A stretch of 64,000 nucleotides of DNA from CAKZLS01 sp963786305 (GTDB lineage Bacteria > Pseudomonadota > Alphaproteobacteria > Rhodospirillales > Defluviicoccaceae), in assembly GCA_963786305.1 (NCBI GenBank), contig CAWAYL010000008.1, positions 62,001 to 126,000 on the forward strand, written 5' to 3'. Under the pieces are notes generated by a model. The model saw only the letters and a list, made by a program, of their open reading frames with translations, ran no database searches and had not been told where the DNA came from. This document shows, piece by piece, positions 1 through 11,520 of the stretch. Each line of letters begins with the position of its first letter. The first letter of the stretch is position 1. A program made the position numbers and the translations under genes.

Positions 1-1
1 T

Positions 2-232
2 CCCAGCCACGCCACCGGCAAGCAGAGCCTGGTGCCGGCGCTGGCGCGCGCGGCGGTGGCCATCGGAGCCGACGGCTTGATCGTGGAAGTGCATCCCTGC
101 CCGGAAAAAGCCATGAGCGATGGCGCGCAGTCGCTGCGCATCGAACGCTTCGCCAGCATGATGCAGGAGCTCGAACCTTACATTCAGCTTTGGAAAGAAA
201 GTCGCGTAACAGCCGCCGCGGCGACGGCGTAA
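2..232 (+). CDS. aroF: 3-deoxy-7-phosphoheptulonate synthase, C-terminal end (partial)
   Basis: This is the last ~76 residues of a DAHP synthase, the first enzyme of the shikimate pathway, which condenses phosphoenolpyruvate with erythrose 4-phosphate. The visible segment SHATGKQSLVPALARAA, followed by GADGLIVEVHPCPEKAMSDG and a QSL motif, matches the conserved end of the AroA(G)/KDSA-like (Bacillus-type) family. The frame is open from base 2, so the gene begins before the window. The TAA stop is at 230-232. No ACT or chorismate mutase domain follows. Family assignment is firm; the symbol is conventional. Confidence 0.82.
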   Translation, partial: PSHATGKQSLVPALARAAVAIGADGLIVEVHPCPEKAMSDGAQSLRIERFASMMQELEPYIQLWKESRVTAAAATA

Positions 233-254
233 CGTTCGCGTGAGCCGCGGCGGC

Positions 255-1055
255 TCAGTCCATCGGATAGAGGCTGCACCCGCCATCCACCAGGACGGTT
301 GAGCCCGTCATGTAATCGGAAGCCGCGCGAGCAAAGAAACACCACGGCGTCGGCCACCGATCTCCGGGCGGCTGCATGGCGCCGAGCGGAATGGCCTTTT
401 CAGCGCGGCGGCGGTAATCGGGATCGGTATCCCACTGGCGCTTGGCCAGGCCCACCGCCACGATGCCTGGAGCCACCGAGTTCACTCGGATGCCCTTTCG
501 CAGCCAGTTCGCGCGCCATGCCGCGCATCAGCATCTTCATGCCGCTCTTCGAGACGTTATACGGCGTGATGTCGGGCCAGGGAACATCCTGCACCCAGGA
601 GGATGTAAAAATGATCTTTCCTCCTTCCTGCCCTGCGCAACCATGGTTCGCGCCGCCGCCTGGGCCACCAGAAAAGCTCCTTTTAGATTCAAATCCAGGA
701 TCTTGTCCCAGTCCTCCGGCGGAGATATTCCAGGATGGGGCAGCTCTTCGCCATGCCGGCGTGGCAGAGCGCGACATCCAGCCGCCCCAGCCGCGCCCGG
801 GCATCGCTTCCACCAGGCTGGCGGCTTCCGCCGGCTTGGTGATGTCGGCGCGAAGATAATGCGCAGCGGGATTGATCCCAGCCCGCTTCTCGCATCTGCT
901 GGGCCGCCTGCTCCTCGGGCAGCACGTCATTCACGGCCACGGAAGCGGAAACTTCCAGCAGACGGCTCACAATCACCCGGCCGATGGCTCCCAAGCCCCC
1001 CGGTAATCAGAACGCCATGTGCCTTGAGACAGTCTTTGGAAAATACCGGCATCAT
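255..1055 (-). CDS. SDR-family oxidoreductase, frameshifted
   Basis: A short-chain dehydrogenase/reductase of about 265 residues, spread over three frames. The N-terminus starts at a tandem ATG (1055/1052) behind a GGAGGGAG ribosome site and gives a TGG.GAIGRVIVSRLLE Rossmann motif. The middle gives IIFTSS and then the catalytic YNVSKSG (Tyr-x3-Lys), and the C-terminal frame gives TGSTVLVDGG, a common SDR ending. Frame changes lie near 1005, in the 850-700 region and near 480; the first coincides with a run of G. Substrate cannot be told. Sequencing error is more likely than a true pseudogene because all family motifs survive. Confidence 0.75.
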
Positions 1056-1303
1056 TTTCTCCCTCCGTCGCTTTCACGCCAACTGTCCGCCTCCTGACCA
1101 GCCCAGCGATCCGAGAAATCGCCCACATGCGGCCGTCACGTCTGGACGGCCCACGACAGAAGAATTCTTGCCCAGGCTTTCCCCATTGAGAATTGCACAT
1201 TATAGTAGCGAACGTCACAATCGCAGCACGCTGTGCTGATGACAGCGGCAGCGGTCGGGCAGGCCAATACGTTCCCAAACACAGGAAACGGAGAAGATTT
1301 CCA

Positions 1304-2506
1304 TTGAATCGTTTAGCCTCCTTGCTGGGCATGGCGGTCATCCTCGGAACCTGCTATGCGCTTTCGCGCAACCGCAAGTCAATCCGTTGGCGGATCGTCG
1401 GCGTGGGGCCTTGGACTGCAGCTCCTGATCGCGCTGTTCGTCTTGCGCACCGAGGCCGGATACTGGCTGCTCAGCAAAGCCTCGGCCGGGGTGGTGTGGT
1501 TCCTTCACTTTTCATTCGAAGGATCAAAATTTGTCTTTGGGCCGCTGGGCGATCCCAAAGGGCAGTCTGGGCATGGTGTTCGCCTTCCAGGCGTTGCCGC
1601 TCATCATTTACGTGGCGTCGTTCTTTGCCCTTCTCTATTATCTGCGCATTCTTCCGGCACTGGTGATGCTGGCGGGGAAGGTCATGTTCAAGCTGATGGG
1701 CACCAGCGGCGCCGAGTCGCTTGAAGTCGCCGCCAGCATCGTGATGGGACAAACAGAAGCGCCGCTGGTGATCCGGCCGTTTCTGGACGAGCTGACGCAA
1801 TCGGAACTGATGACGGTGATGACGGCGGGTATGGCCCATATTGCAGGTTCGGTGCTGGGCGCCTACATCCTGTTCGGAGCGCAGGCACGGAACCTGCTGA
1901 CCGCCGTGGTGATGACGGCGCCGGGAACCATGCTGATCTCAAAGATGCTGATCCCTGAAACCGAACCGCCCAAAACCGCCGGAGAGGTGACCCTGGCGCT
2001 CGAGAAGCGATACGTCAATGTGCTGGACGCCATCTCGCACGGCGTCATCGACGGCCTGTTTCTGGCGGCAAACGTGGGGGCCATGCTGATTGCTTTCATT
2101 GCCCTGATCGGACTCTCGCCAACGGCGTGCTGGGCTTGTTCCATACGAGCTTACAAACGATTTTTGGTTATTCGCTGGCGCCCGTCGCCTGGCTGCTGGG
2201 CGTGCCCTGGCACGACGCCCGCGCCGTGGGCAACCTGCTGGCCACCAAGCTGGTGCTCAACGAGTTTGTGGCCTTTTCGTTGCTGGGCCCGCTCAAGGGC
2301 CACATTGCGGCGCGCTCTTTCACGATTGCCACTTACGCTCTGTGCGGATTTGCCAACTTCGCCTCCATCGGCATCCAGATTGGAGGGATCGGGGCGCTCG
2401 CGCCTTCTCGCAAGCGGGACCTGGCGCGGCTGGGTTTCTGGGCCTGCTTGCCGGAACCCTGGCAAATTATCTTTCCGCCGCCATCGTGGGACTGTTAATT
2501 CACTGA
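1304..2506 (+). CDS. NupC-family (CNT) nucleoside transporter, frameshifted
   Basis: A concentrative nucleoside transporter of ~400 residues, an inner-membrane protein that couples nucleoside uptake to an ion gradient. The frames carry the CNT N-terminus (LASLLGMAVILGTCYALSRN), a Nucleos_tra2-like core (MGQTEAPLVIRPFL, the conserved G-QTEAP substrate-site motif) and the C-terminal NEFVAF plus CGFANFASIGIQIGG block, all typical of the family. Frame shifts occur near 1400, 1550, 2120 and 2440. The start is taken as TTG 1304 behind GGAGAAG; ATG 1331 is an alternative. The next gene is a purine nucleoside phosphorylase, so the pair suggests nucleoside salvage. Confidence 0.8.
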
Positions 2507-2581
2507 TGCGGCCGGAAGAGCCGCAGGCCTTGCGCGCGCCGGCAAATTCTCCATGACCAATTTCCGGACTATCAGGCAAGC

Positions 2582-3438
2582 ATGCCTCGCCAAAACATGC
2601 CGGATACGAAGAAGCCGTTAGCTGCGAGGTATCTCGAGCGCTCGGGATTTCCGCGCGTGGGAATCGTTCTTGGCTCGGGACTGGGTGAATGGCGCCCTCC
2701 GGCTCGATGAGCCATCGTGATTCCCTATCGCCGCATTCCTCATTTCCCTGCCCGGCGGTCAAAGGCCACGCCGGAACGTTGCACGTGGGCCGCTGGGGAG
2801 ATCTGCCGGTAGCGATGCTGCAAGGCAGGGTGCATCTTTATGAAGGTTACTCGCCCGGCGGAAGTCGTCTTTCCGGTTCGCGCGTTGGGGCTGGCAGGGG
2901 TTGAGATTCTGATCCTGACCTGCGCGGCGGGAGGAATCGCGCCGCGCGCCGTCCCGCGGCGGCCTGATGATGTTTTCCGACCACATCAACCTCCAGGGCT
3001 CGGGCCCGCTGGCAGGGATCGGCGGATAAACGTTGGGGACCGCGGTTTATTGACCTGAGCGCCGTCTACGACCTGCCGCTGCGCCGGGCGGCCCGCAGGG
3101 CGGCGAAGTCTCGCGCGGCTGAAATGCTTTGAAGGGGTTTATGCGGCCCTCGCCGGACCCGAATTACGAAACGCCTGCGGAAATTCGGCGCGCTCAAACG
3201 CCTGGGCGCCGACGCGGTCGGGATGTCCACGGTTCCGGAAGTCGATCGCCGCCCGGCAGATGAACCTGCGAGTGCTCGCCATCGCCGCGATCACCAATCG
3301 CGCCGCAGGGCTTGCCAAATGGCCGCTGCAGCCACCAGGAAGTGCTCGGAAACGGGAAAGGCGCGCTTCCGCAGAATCTCACCCGGCTGCTGGATGGCGT
3401 GCTCACAAGCCTTGCGCCGCCCGCCGTTCGCAACCGTA
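2582..3438 (+). CDS. punA: purine nucleoside phosphorylase, frameshifted
   Basis: Trimeric-type purine nucleoside phosphorylase (PNP_UDP_1 family), which phosphorolyses purine nucleosides to base and (deoxy)ribose 1-phosphate. Visible motifs are GIVLGSGLGEW near residue 25, the IPHFP..VKGHAG block, LQGRVHLYEGYS, an AAGGI segment, YETPAEIR and GADAVGMSTVPEV, all in family order. Several frame changes break the protein (about 2700, 2870, 2960, 3060-3170, 3320). The end is placed at TAA 3438 after LLDGVLTSLAPP, assuming one more shift, leaving a short gap before a convergent gene. It follows the NupC-like transporter and probably acts with it. Confidence 0.75.
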
Positions 3439-3462
3439 AGAGACCGCAGCCGCAGCATGCCT

Positions 3463-4315
3463 TCAGCCTTTATGGGCTTCTTCTGCTTGACCAGTTTCAA
3501 AGCCGTGCTGCGCAGAACCTCGGCAACATTCTTATTTCTTGAGAGTTCCTTCAGGTCACGATCATTCAAGCGGTTCACCAGTGGAAGCGCCACGTCGATC
3601 GGGAGCCCGGGGGTTATTGACCAGATTGCAGCACGACAGCATAGCTGCGAATAAACTTGCGGTTCATGGCCACCAGGCGCAGGACCTCGTCGCTCACATT
3701 TTTCATCATGGCGATGCTTTCGATTTCCTGGTCGCTCAGCTTGGGAGACTGAAGGACGGCTCGGGAAACAATCTTGTTGGAGTCGCGAATGAGAATGGAC
3801 CTTTCTTCCTGGCTTCCCATAGGGCAGCATTGATCTTTTCGGCCACCGACATGCGGTTGATTTTTTGGAGCAGCGTTTCCCGGTCCGAATCGGCTGGGCC
3901 GCAGCTCCCGTGAGAATCCGGCAACGGCGATGGTTCGCATCCTGCCGCGGAACAGCTTCCGCGGAGCCGCCTTTGATCAATTCCCGCAAGCTGATCCGGA
4001 AGGGCCGTATTGCCGAGCAAGGCCGCAGCCAGTTCCTGGCGTTCGGAAATCAGATGGCGGGCGGCAAATTCGAGCAAGGAAGGCGGGAGTCTCAGGATTG
4101 GAAACAACCTGCTGCAAGTTCGCCGCTGTCCCAGGTCGCAAAAGTGGAGAAGGCTGTATTCCGGATGGCCTCGTCGGGGTCTTCGACAGGATGGCCAGGA
4201 TTTCAATCTTTTCAGTGAGGGAGACAGGCAGGTTCCCTTCCGCCCCTTTGCGGCGGATGAGGAAGGGGGCTTGACCTTCGCGCAGCAGGTCTGTGATCCG
4301 ATGGGGAATGGGCAT
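3463..4315 (-). CDS. conserved helical-repeat protein of unknown function, frameshifted
   Basis: No named function is recognised. Across frames the protein reads as repeated short helical units: IPHRITDLLREGQAPFLIRR near the start, then SLTEKIEILAILS, LLEFAARHLISERQELAAALLGN, a second block with SVAEKINAAL..ILIRDSNKIVSRAVLQSPKLSD and VSDEVLRLVAMNRKF, and finally PLVNRLNDRDLKELSRNKNV. This resembles HEAT-like repeat proteins known from Acidobacteriota and Deltaproteobacteria. The start ATG 4315 lies 4 bases after the presumed stop of the RodZ-like gene, so they are probably co-transcribed. The stop is inferred at 3463-3465, assuming a frameshift close to the end. Confidence 0.5.
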
Positions 4316-4319
4316 CCCC

Positions 4320-5208
4320 TCAGGGAGACTTTCAGATTTTTCAGGTCTTCCCGGGTCAGGTGAATCGGACTTGACTTCGCCCTCGCGGCCCAACGGCTTG
4401 AGGGTCTGGCCATTCAAAGTGAGAATCACCCCCCGGGCGTTTCCGGTCAGGACATCAAAGGACTTCTGCGCCTTGAACGTCTTCACTTCGTTGGGATTCA
4501 TGATGCCTTGCATGACGGTCTTGCCGTCCGCATCAATCGCCACCCAGGAGCGTTCGGTCGTCGCAATCTGGAGAACCAGGTTATTCCCATAGTCAGTGCT
4601 CGCAGGCGCTTGAAGCGCCGGCGGGGCAGCGGCAGTTGCGGCAGCAGGGAGCTGTCGCGGCCGACTGCCCGGCAGGCGGACGCCGGTTCCTGCCCTTGAG
4701 CAGCCAGCCGGGCCATCTGAAGATTTCTCGGCAGGAGCGGGAGCCGAAGCGGGCGGCTTTGCGCTGGGAGCTGGGCAAGGCCTTCTTCGGGGGCAACTTG
4801 GTTAACCGCGACCGAGGTCAGATCCTTCGGCTTTCTGCGAGTGGCGCCACAGACCGTAGCCGGCTATCAGCAAGCACCGCCGCCGCCACCCCCACCCAGG
4901 CGGACCGGGACGGCGGTCGCCGGCTGGCATGGGAGACAGGGAGGAAAGCCGTGTGAAGTCGATCTTCGCCTTTGGCTTTGGCGGCAAGTTGATATTCCGC
5001 GATCAGGGGGTCTTCATCCAGCCCGAGATACCGGGCATAGGCCCGGATAAAACTGCGGTTGAACAACCCTCCCGGCAGTTTCGAGAAGTCTTCGTCTTCG
5101 ATGGACTTTGAGGAAGCGAACGCTGATCTTCGTGGCGGCGGAGATTTCCTCCAGCGTCACACCGCGCATCTCTCGCTCACGCCGAAGGTTCTCGCCAAAA
5201 GAGCCCAT
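4320..5208 (-). CDS. rodZ: RodZ-like helix-turn-helix / DUF4115 membrane protein, frameshifted
   Basis: The N-terminus (MGSFGENLRREREMRGVTLE, then EISAATKISVRFLK) is the HTH_25 domain of RodZ, followed by LFNRSFIRAYARYLGLDED. The middle is proline-rich with a possible membrane segment near 4850-4900, and the C-terminus (AIDADGKTVMQGIMNPNEV .. KTFKAQKSFDVLTGNARG) is the DUF4115 beta domain. In better-studied bacteria RodZ links MreB to the cell wall machinery. Frame changes lie near 5110, 4930, 4590 and 4340. The stop is inferred as TGA 4322-4320 after LTREDLKNLKVS. The start ATG 5208 fits the family start. Length is close to the usual ~300 residues. Confidence 0.72.
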
Positions 5209-5456
5209 CAGGCCTGTCTCTGATCACCGCCCTCCAATCCCAATTGCCTCTAATCATATTTCGCTATTGCCATGCGACTGTCAATCATTTCAGGGCAGCC
5301 CTCCGCCAAGGGGAGAAATCACCCGCGCCCCGCTCGTTCCTCAAAAGTTTAGTTAAGCAAAGCGGGAAAACGGTCGAAAAAGAATATTGAAGCAAGTTCG
5401 AGGATATCGTTGTTAATAGTCGACGGGTCGAATTACTGTCAAGCTTCAGACTGTTC

Positions 5457-6521
5457 ATGACACAACGGAACGACGAAATTGCTGAGCTTAAACGGCAGCT
5501 CGAACGCCTTTCGCTTTTCCACGAAGTGGGGAAAGCCCTCGCCTCAACCCTCGACTTGCAGAAAATTCTCCAAACGATCATGGAGAAGATCAGCGATTTT
5601 CTTCAGCCGGATACCTGGTCGCTGCTCATGCTCGACGATAAAACCCATGAGCTTTATTACGAAATGGCGATCGGGACCAACGCGAACCAGTTAAAAGACG
5701 TTCGGGTCAGAATGGGAGAAGGCATCGCCGGCTGGGTGGCCGAGACACGGGGAACCGATCCTGGTCGAGGATATCAAAACGGACTCGCGCCGCATGGTGA
5801 GGAGGAGACGCGTCGGCGCATCCCGAAGCCCGGTCCATCGTCTGCGTGCCGGTCAAGGGCCGGGAAAAAATTCTGGGCGTCATCGAACTGGTCAACACCA
5901 CGAGCAAGGAACGCTTTCACGAGGAAGACATTCCGATTCTGAAGAACCTTGCGGACTACGCGGCCATCGCGCTGGAAAACGCGCGCTACGTCAAGCGCAT
6001 TCACGAGCTGACGATTACCGACGACTGCACCGCGCTTTACAACGCCCGCCACCTCAATTTTGTTCTGGACGCGGAGATTTACCGTTCCACGCGGTACGGC
6101 TATGAGTTTTCGGTCATCTTCATTGACCTTGACCACTTCAAGCAGGTCAATGATACCCATGGCCACCTTATGGGATCCAAACTCCTCTGGTTCGTCGGCG
6201 ACCTGGTCAAAGGCCATCTCCGCCTGATTGACTATGCCTTTCGATACGGCGGCGATGAGTTCGTGGTGCTTCTGCCCCAAACCTCCAAGCACAACGCCCT
6301 GATGGTGGTGCGCCGCCTTCGCGAATTGTTGAATTCCCGGATATTTTTCGTCGAAGAAGGGCTCAACGTCAAAGTGACGGCAAGCTTCGGAATGTCCGGC
6401 TTCCCCGATGATGCTCGCACCCGGCGCGAACTCCTGCACCTGCGCTGACGAGGCGATGTACCTGGTCAAAAACACCACCCGCGACAACATTGCGCTCGCC
6501 GGCGAAGGCATTATCAATTAG
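5457..6521 (+). CDS. GAF-GGDEF diguanylate cyclase, frameshifted
   Basis: A cytosolic sensor that should make cyclic di-GMP. Residues 1-30 form a short coiled coil (NDEIAELKRQLERLSLF), then a GAF domain (VGKALASTLDLQKILQTIM .. MGEGIAGWVAETRG), then a GGDEF domain with ITDDCTALYNARHL, SVIFIDLDHFKQVND and the catalytic YGGDEFVVLLPQ at about 6247. The usual inhibitory RxxD site is not visible. The end is DNIALAGEGIIN with TAG 6519-6521. Frame changes lie near 5750, 5840 and 6430. The ATG 5457 follows a divergent 248-base spacer shared with the RodZ-like gene. Confidence 0.82.
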
Positions 6522-6660
6522 ATCTTCCCAGCCCAATCCGGCCCCGCTCGCATCCTTTCCCTCCCGGCCAGGAATTTCACCCGCGCAAGGGGCGGCCCCG
6601 CGCACTCCCGCATAGGGTCTTGCAACCGTCCCGTGAACCTGTCAGGATGATGCGAACATC

Positions 6661-8357
6661 ATGCGTTGGCAATTGGCATCAGCAGAAACCGATCAGGCTG
6701 ACAAACTGGTTCGCGAGTTGGGCGTTTCGCCGCTGGTCGGCCCGCCTGCTGGCGCTTCGCGGAATCACAGAACCCGAGGCCGCGCATCGATTTCTCCATC
6801 CCAGCCTCGCCCATCTGCATGACCCCTATCGGATGGCCGGCATGGATGCCGCCGTTGCACGGGTGCGCCGCGCCATGGCGAAAAGGAAAAGATTCTGATC
6901 TACGGCGATTATGACGTCGACGGAACCACCGCCGTGGTGGTGTTGCTCGCTGCGCTCGGGTCGCTCGGAGCCAGGGTGGAAGTCCATATTCCCCATCGGC
7001 TGCGGGACGGTTACGGGATGCGCTCGCCGGTGGTGGAGCGGGCCGCGGCCGAGGGTTACAAGGTTCTGGTCAGCGTTGATACCGGAATCCGCGAGCATGA
7101 GGTTTTGGAGCGAGCGCGCGAACTCGGAATTGACTGCGTCATTACGGACCACCACCTGCCCAAAGATTCGCTTCCTCCCGCCTGCGCCATTCTGAACCCG
7201 CGCCGGCCCGACTGCTCCTATCCCGACAAGAACCTGTCGGGCGTGGGCGTGGCTTTCAAGCTGGCGCACGCGCTGCTGGGCGAACGGATGTCCGAGGCTC
7301 TGCTCCGGTCTTATTTGAAGGTTGTTGCCATCGGCACCATCGCGGACGTGGTCCCGTTAACAGGTGAAAACCGGGTCATTGCCAAGTTTGGACTCCAGGG
7401 GCTCAGGCAGCCGGTGCAGCCCGGCCTGAACGCCCTTTTGGACGTGGCGGGGCTTGGCGGCAAGGCGCCGACCGCCGCCGACATCGCCTTCCGGGTTGCC
7501 CCGCGCATGAACGCGGCGGGGCGGATGGAAGACGCCGTCGCTGTCATCGAACTCTTGAGAACCAATGACCCGCTGAAAGCGCGGGAAATTGCGCGTTCGC
7601 TCGATGAACTGAACGCCGAGCGCCAGCGGGTTGAAACTTCCATCCTGGATGAAATCGATCAAGCCTTGAAAAAGCAGTCGGAGCTTTCCAATCGCTACAG
7701 CCTGGTGTTTGCGGGTCAAGGCTGGCACCGAGGGGTTCTGGGCATTGTGGCTCAGCGAGTCGTCGAGCGCGCCTACCGTCCAACGCTCGTTATCGGCATG
7801 GAAAACGGAACCGGTCAGGGATCGGGAAGATCCATTTCAAATTTTCACCTTCTGAACGCGCTGACAGCCTGTCAGGATCTTTTCGAGCGGTTCGGCGGGC
7901 ACCGCGCCGCCGCCGGATTCACGCTGCCATCCAGCCTGATTGGCGAGTTGGAATCCGCGCTTTGAGGAGTACGCCCGCTCGGTCCTTTCCCCGGAGGATC
8001 TGGAACCTGTCTTGCGGATTCACACCGAAGTTGATCTCAACCAGATCGGCTGGCCCCTCTACGAGGAGCTGAAAAAGATGGAACCTTTCGGCCTCGGCAA
8101 CCCCACCCCGGTGTTACCTTGCCCGCGGACTGCGCCTGGAACTTCCGCCGCGTGTCGTGGGGAAAAAGCATCTAAAACTGAAGGTGGAAAATGGCGGGAA
8201 GGGTTTTGACGCTATCGGCTGGAACCAGGCTCAGCACGCACGTACACTCCGGCCCGGTGATTCAGTGGACATGGCGTTTACGCTCGGTGAGAACGTCTAT
8301 CAGGGCGTCACTTCACTCCAAATGGGCATCAAGGATCTGCGCCCCAGCCCAAGGTAA
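6661..8357 (+). CDS. recJ: single-stranded-DNA exonuclease RecJ, frameshifted
   Basis: RecJ, the 5'-3' single-strand exonuclease of recombination and mismatch repair. Motifs in order: YGDYDVDGTTA (motif I), VSVDTGI, ITDHHLPKD (the DHH motif), LNPRRPDCSYPDKNLSGVG, the DHHA1-linked RMNAAGRMEDA, and FGGHRAAAGF of the nucleic acid-binding domain. About 565 residues, the normal length. The start is ATG 6661 (MRWQLAS..). Frame changes lie near 6720, 6890, 7960, 8110 and 8160, but all active-site residues are present. It is followed within ~50 bases by the LPS export genes. Confidence 0.9.
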
Positions 8358-8408
8358 TCCAGCTAAAGAAGTCGGACAAAGGGCCACCCTCCGGGGTATA
8401 AAATTGTA

Positions 8409-10818
8409 ATGGTGGCAAAGAAGCGCGACATTCTGGAACGCGAAATCCGGCAGCGGGCGCGGCGCAAGCTGTGGGCACGGAGGGTGATTGTCGGGAGCCT
8501 GCTCGTGACCCTGGGAGTCGTCATCCTGAGCTACTGGCGCGAAAGCGCCAACCGGCGGAAAACCCTGGCGCCCCCACCCCCAATTCCGCAAAACGTCAAT
8601 CAGCAACTTTCCGGATTCACTTTTACCCGCACGGAAGCAGGGCGCGCGGTCTTTACCATCCATGCCGCTCGCACCCTCGCCATGAAAAAGGGCGGCGCGA
8701 CGGTATTGAAAGACGTGAATGTTGAATTCTACGGCCGGTCGGGCAACCGCTATGACGTGCTGCGAACCGAGGAGGGAGAATACAATCGCAAGACGAACAA
8801 TCTATCCACTCCGGGCGCCGTCGAATTGATCCTGAACGCCTCCAAGCCGCCCTCCCGGCAAGCCCCCGCGCCCGGCGCGCAAAAGGAAGAGGCTTCCTGA
8901 AGCGGTCCCAACCAGCCAATCGATCATCATCAACACTTCAAATGTATCTTCCAGGAATCACGCCCGGCTGCTTGAAAGTGACACCGCGGTTCGTTTCCAT
9001 TTGGGCGATGTCTCCGGGTCGGCTCGTGGGCTGAGTTATGAGGCCGGCAAGGGCGAAATCGTACTGAAGGAGGACGTGAAGGCGAAGTTTCAGCCCGCGC
9101 GCAATGGGCGCCAGAACTTGCCCGTGGAGCTTTCCGCCAGCCGTCTGCGTTATGACGATACCGGGAAAAAAGCGCAGCTATGGGGGCCGGTCCACGTCCG
9201 CCAGGGCAATCGCATCGTCACGGCCGAGCAGGGCGTTGTCATGCTCAATGCTCATAACCGCATCACAGAAATTCTTATGGAGGGGAAAGCTCACGCCTCC
9301 GACCGAATGCCTGAACAGCACATGGATTTGCAGGCGGACGTCTTAAAAAGCAACCTCGATCCCCAAAGCGGCCACCTGCGCACACTCGTGGCGGATGGCA
9401 GCGTCCGGGGGGAATTCTTGCGGAAGGGCGGAATCACCCGATTCGTGGCGCATGAGCTGCAGATCAACTTTTCGGGCCCGGGCCAGGTCCCGGCGAACGG
9501 CAAAGCGGTAGGAAAGGTGAACCTGACCCTAATCCAGCCTCAACACAAGACGCAGCCTTCCGCGCAGGCCGGGACTTTTGGCGGAAAAATTTCAAAGGCA
9601 GAACTCGCCACCGAAGCCGTTGATTTTACCTTTCGCCCTGGAGGGAAAAGTCTCCAGGAAGCGAAGACCCTGGATCCAGGCAGCATTGTGCTTTTTCCTG
9701 AAGGCTCTGGCGCAGGCCGGCGAACGGTCACGGCCCACCGGTTCCTGATGACTTTTACCCCGGCAAACCGCCTTGCGACGCTTCGCGGAACAAGCGGGAC
9801 AAAAATTGTTTTTGCAGCGCCTCCCAAAGCTTCGAACCCAAATCCTTCTGTCGCCTCGGCCAGGGAGCTGTTGGCCATTTTTGACCCGGCCACGGGAACG
9901 CTTAAATCCGTCGCCCAGTGGGGGGATTTCCGCTTCCGGAACACTGACTTTGAAGCCGTGGCAGAAAAGGCGCACGATTCCGTGCCCAGGCAATTATTGG
10001 TGCTTTCGGGCCATCCGCAGGTTTGGGACCAGACGACGCGCGACCCAAGCCGATCGAGATGATCCTTAAGGTGCGTTCCGGCATGGCGGAGGGAGTGGGC
10101 CAGGTGCAGTCCGTCCACTATGACCCGCAAAAGGGTTCTTCGTTGCCCATTAACGTGGTTGCGGACCGCATGGTGGCGGACCGCAACAGCCAGGTCGTCC
10201 ACTATGAGGGCCATGTCCGGGCCTGGCGGGGAACGGACGTGGTGGAGTCCTCGTCCCTTAACGTGTATAAGAATCAGCGGCGGGTGAGTTCGCCGCTCAC
10301 GCGTGATAACCTCGCAATTGCGCCCGGTCCCCGCCCGGCGCACGGACAAGGCGGGCAGGCAGGCCGGGTCGGGAACCGTTCGGTGACCATCCGCGCCGAC
10401 CGGCTCGATTACTTTGACGCGGGCCACAAGGCTCTTTATTCCGGGCATGTGTCATGAACACACAAGACACCAAGCTTCAAGCGGACCGGCTGGAGGCCGA
10501 TTTCACAAGCGAAGCGCAGAGCGGGTGATTCCCAGATCGAACGCGCGCTGGCTAACGGGCATGTGGTGGTCACTCAGCCCAGGCGAAACGCAACCGGGGA
10601 CCGCGCCGCTTTCGACGCCAACACGGGCAAGATCGTGATGACCGGCGGGCCTCCAGCCATTTATGACGCGCGAAAGGGCTATTACAAGCGGGCAGCGATT
10701 GACTTTCTACATTCACGATGATAGGTTGCTTGTTGACGGAGTCCCGATTCCCCTACGGTCACAAAGCACCGAGTCGCGCAATGAGCGACCATGCATACAC
10801 TCTCAACAGTCGACCTGA
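8409..10818 (+). CDS. large LptC/LptA (OstA) domain LPS transport protein, frameshifted
   Basis: One long reading frame with breaks encodes a membrane-anchored periplasmic protein of roughly 790 residues. The N-terminus has a basic stretch and one membrane segment (VIVGSLLVTLGVVILSYW, residues ~23-40), followed by an LptC-like domain, and then repeated OstA/LptA-type beta-jellyroll units (LSASRLRYDDTGKKAQLWG, VVADRMVADRNSQVVHYEG, IRADRLDYFDAGHKALYSG, LQADRLEADF). Such proteins are expected to form the LPS bridge from the inner-membrane transporter. Frame changes lie near 8900, 10050, 10460, 10530 and 10700. The end is uncertain: TGA 10816-10818 overlaps lptB by 28 bases. The Acidobacteriota-style fused architecture differs from the separate lptC and lptA of the second half. 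Confidence 0.72.
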
Positions 10819-11520
10819 ACAAATCCTATAAGGGCCGCAAAGTTGTTGATAACATCAGCCTTAGCATTTCTCAAGGGAGAAGTCGTCGGCCTGCTCGGCC
10901 CCAACGGCGCGGGCAAAACCACCTCTTTCTACATCATCGTCGGTCTCATCAGCCCGGATTCCGGCCAAGTCCTCCTGGACGGCGCGGACATCACCACCTT
11001 GCCCATGTACCTTCGGGCCAGGAGCGGGATCAGCTACCTTCCCCAGGAACCCTCGATCTTCAGAAAACTCTACGGTGGAAGAGAATATCATGGCGGTTCT
11101 TGAGACGCTGCCGCTGAGCGCTCACCAGCGGCGCGAGCGCCTTGAGGAACTGATCGAGGAGCTGGGCTTCAGCAGGTGCGGCGCAGCTACGGCTATCTGC
11201 TCTCCGGAGGGGAGCGGCGCCGGGTTGAAATTGCACGTTCCCTGGTCATCATGCCATCGTTTATACTTCTAGATGAGCCCTTTTCCGGCATTGATCCCCT
11301 GACCGTGCTGGACATTCAGGAGATCATTGTCCGGCTCAAGGGGAACGGCATCGGGGTGTTGGTGACGGATCACAATGTGCGCGAAACGCTGCGGGTAACC
11401 GATCGCGCTTACATCATCAACAACGGGCGGATCTTCCGGGCCGGGTCTCCGGAGGAGCTTGGGAACGACATGGAAGTTAAGAGAATCTATCTCGGGGACA
11501 ACTTTCGGCTGGTGGTTTAA
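10791..11520 (+). CDS. lptB: LPS export ABC transporter ATP-binding protein LptB, frameshifted
   Basis: The cytoplasmic ATPase that drives LPS extraction by LptFG. It shows Walker A GLLGPNGAGKTTSFY, the Q-loop YLPQEPSIFRKL, the ABC signature LLSGGERRRVEIARSL, Walker B FILLDEPFSGIDP and the H-loop VTDHNVRETL, an arrangement characteristic of LptB. Frame changes lie near 10875, 11070 and 11180. It follows the LptC/LptA gene and its TAA (11518-11520) overlaps the ATG of rpoN, so these genes form an operon. The protein would be ~240 residues, as usual. Confidence 0.9.
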
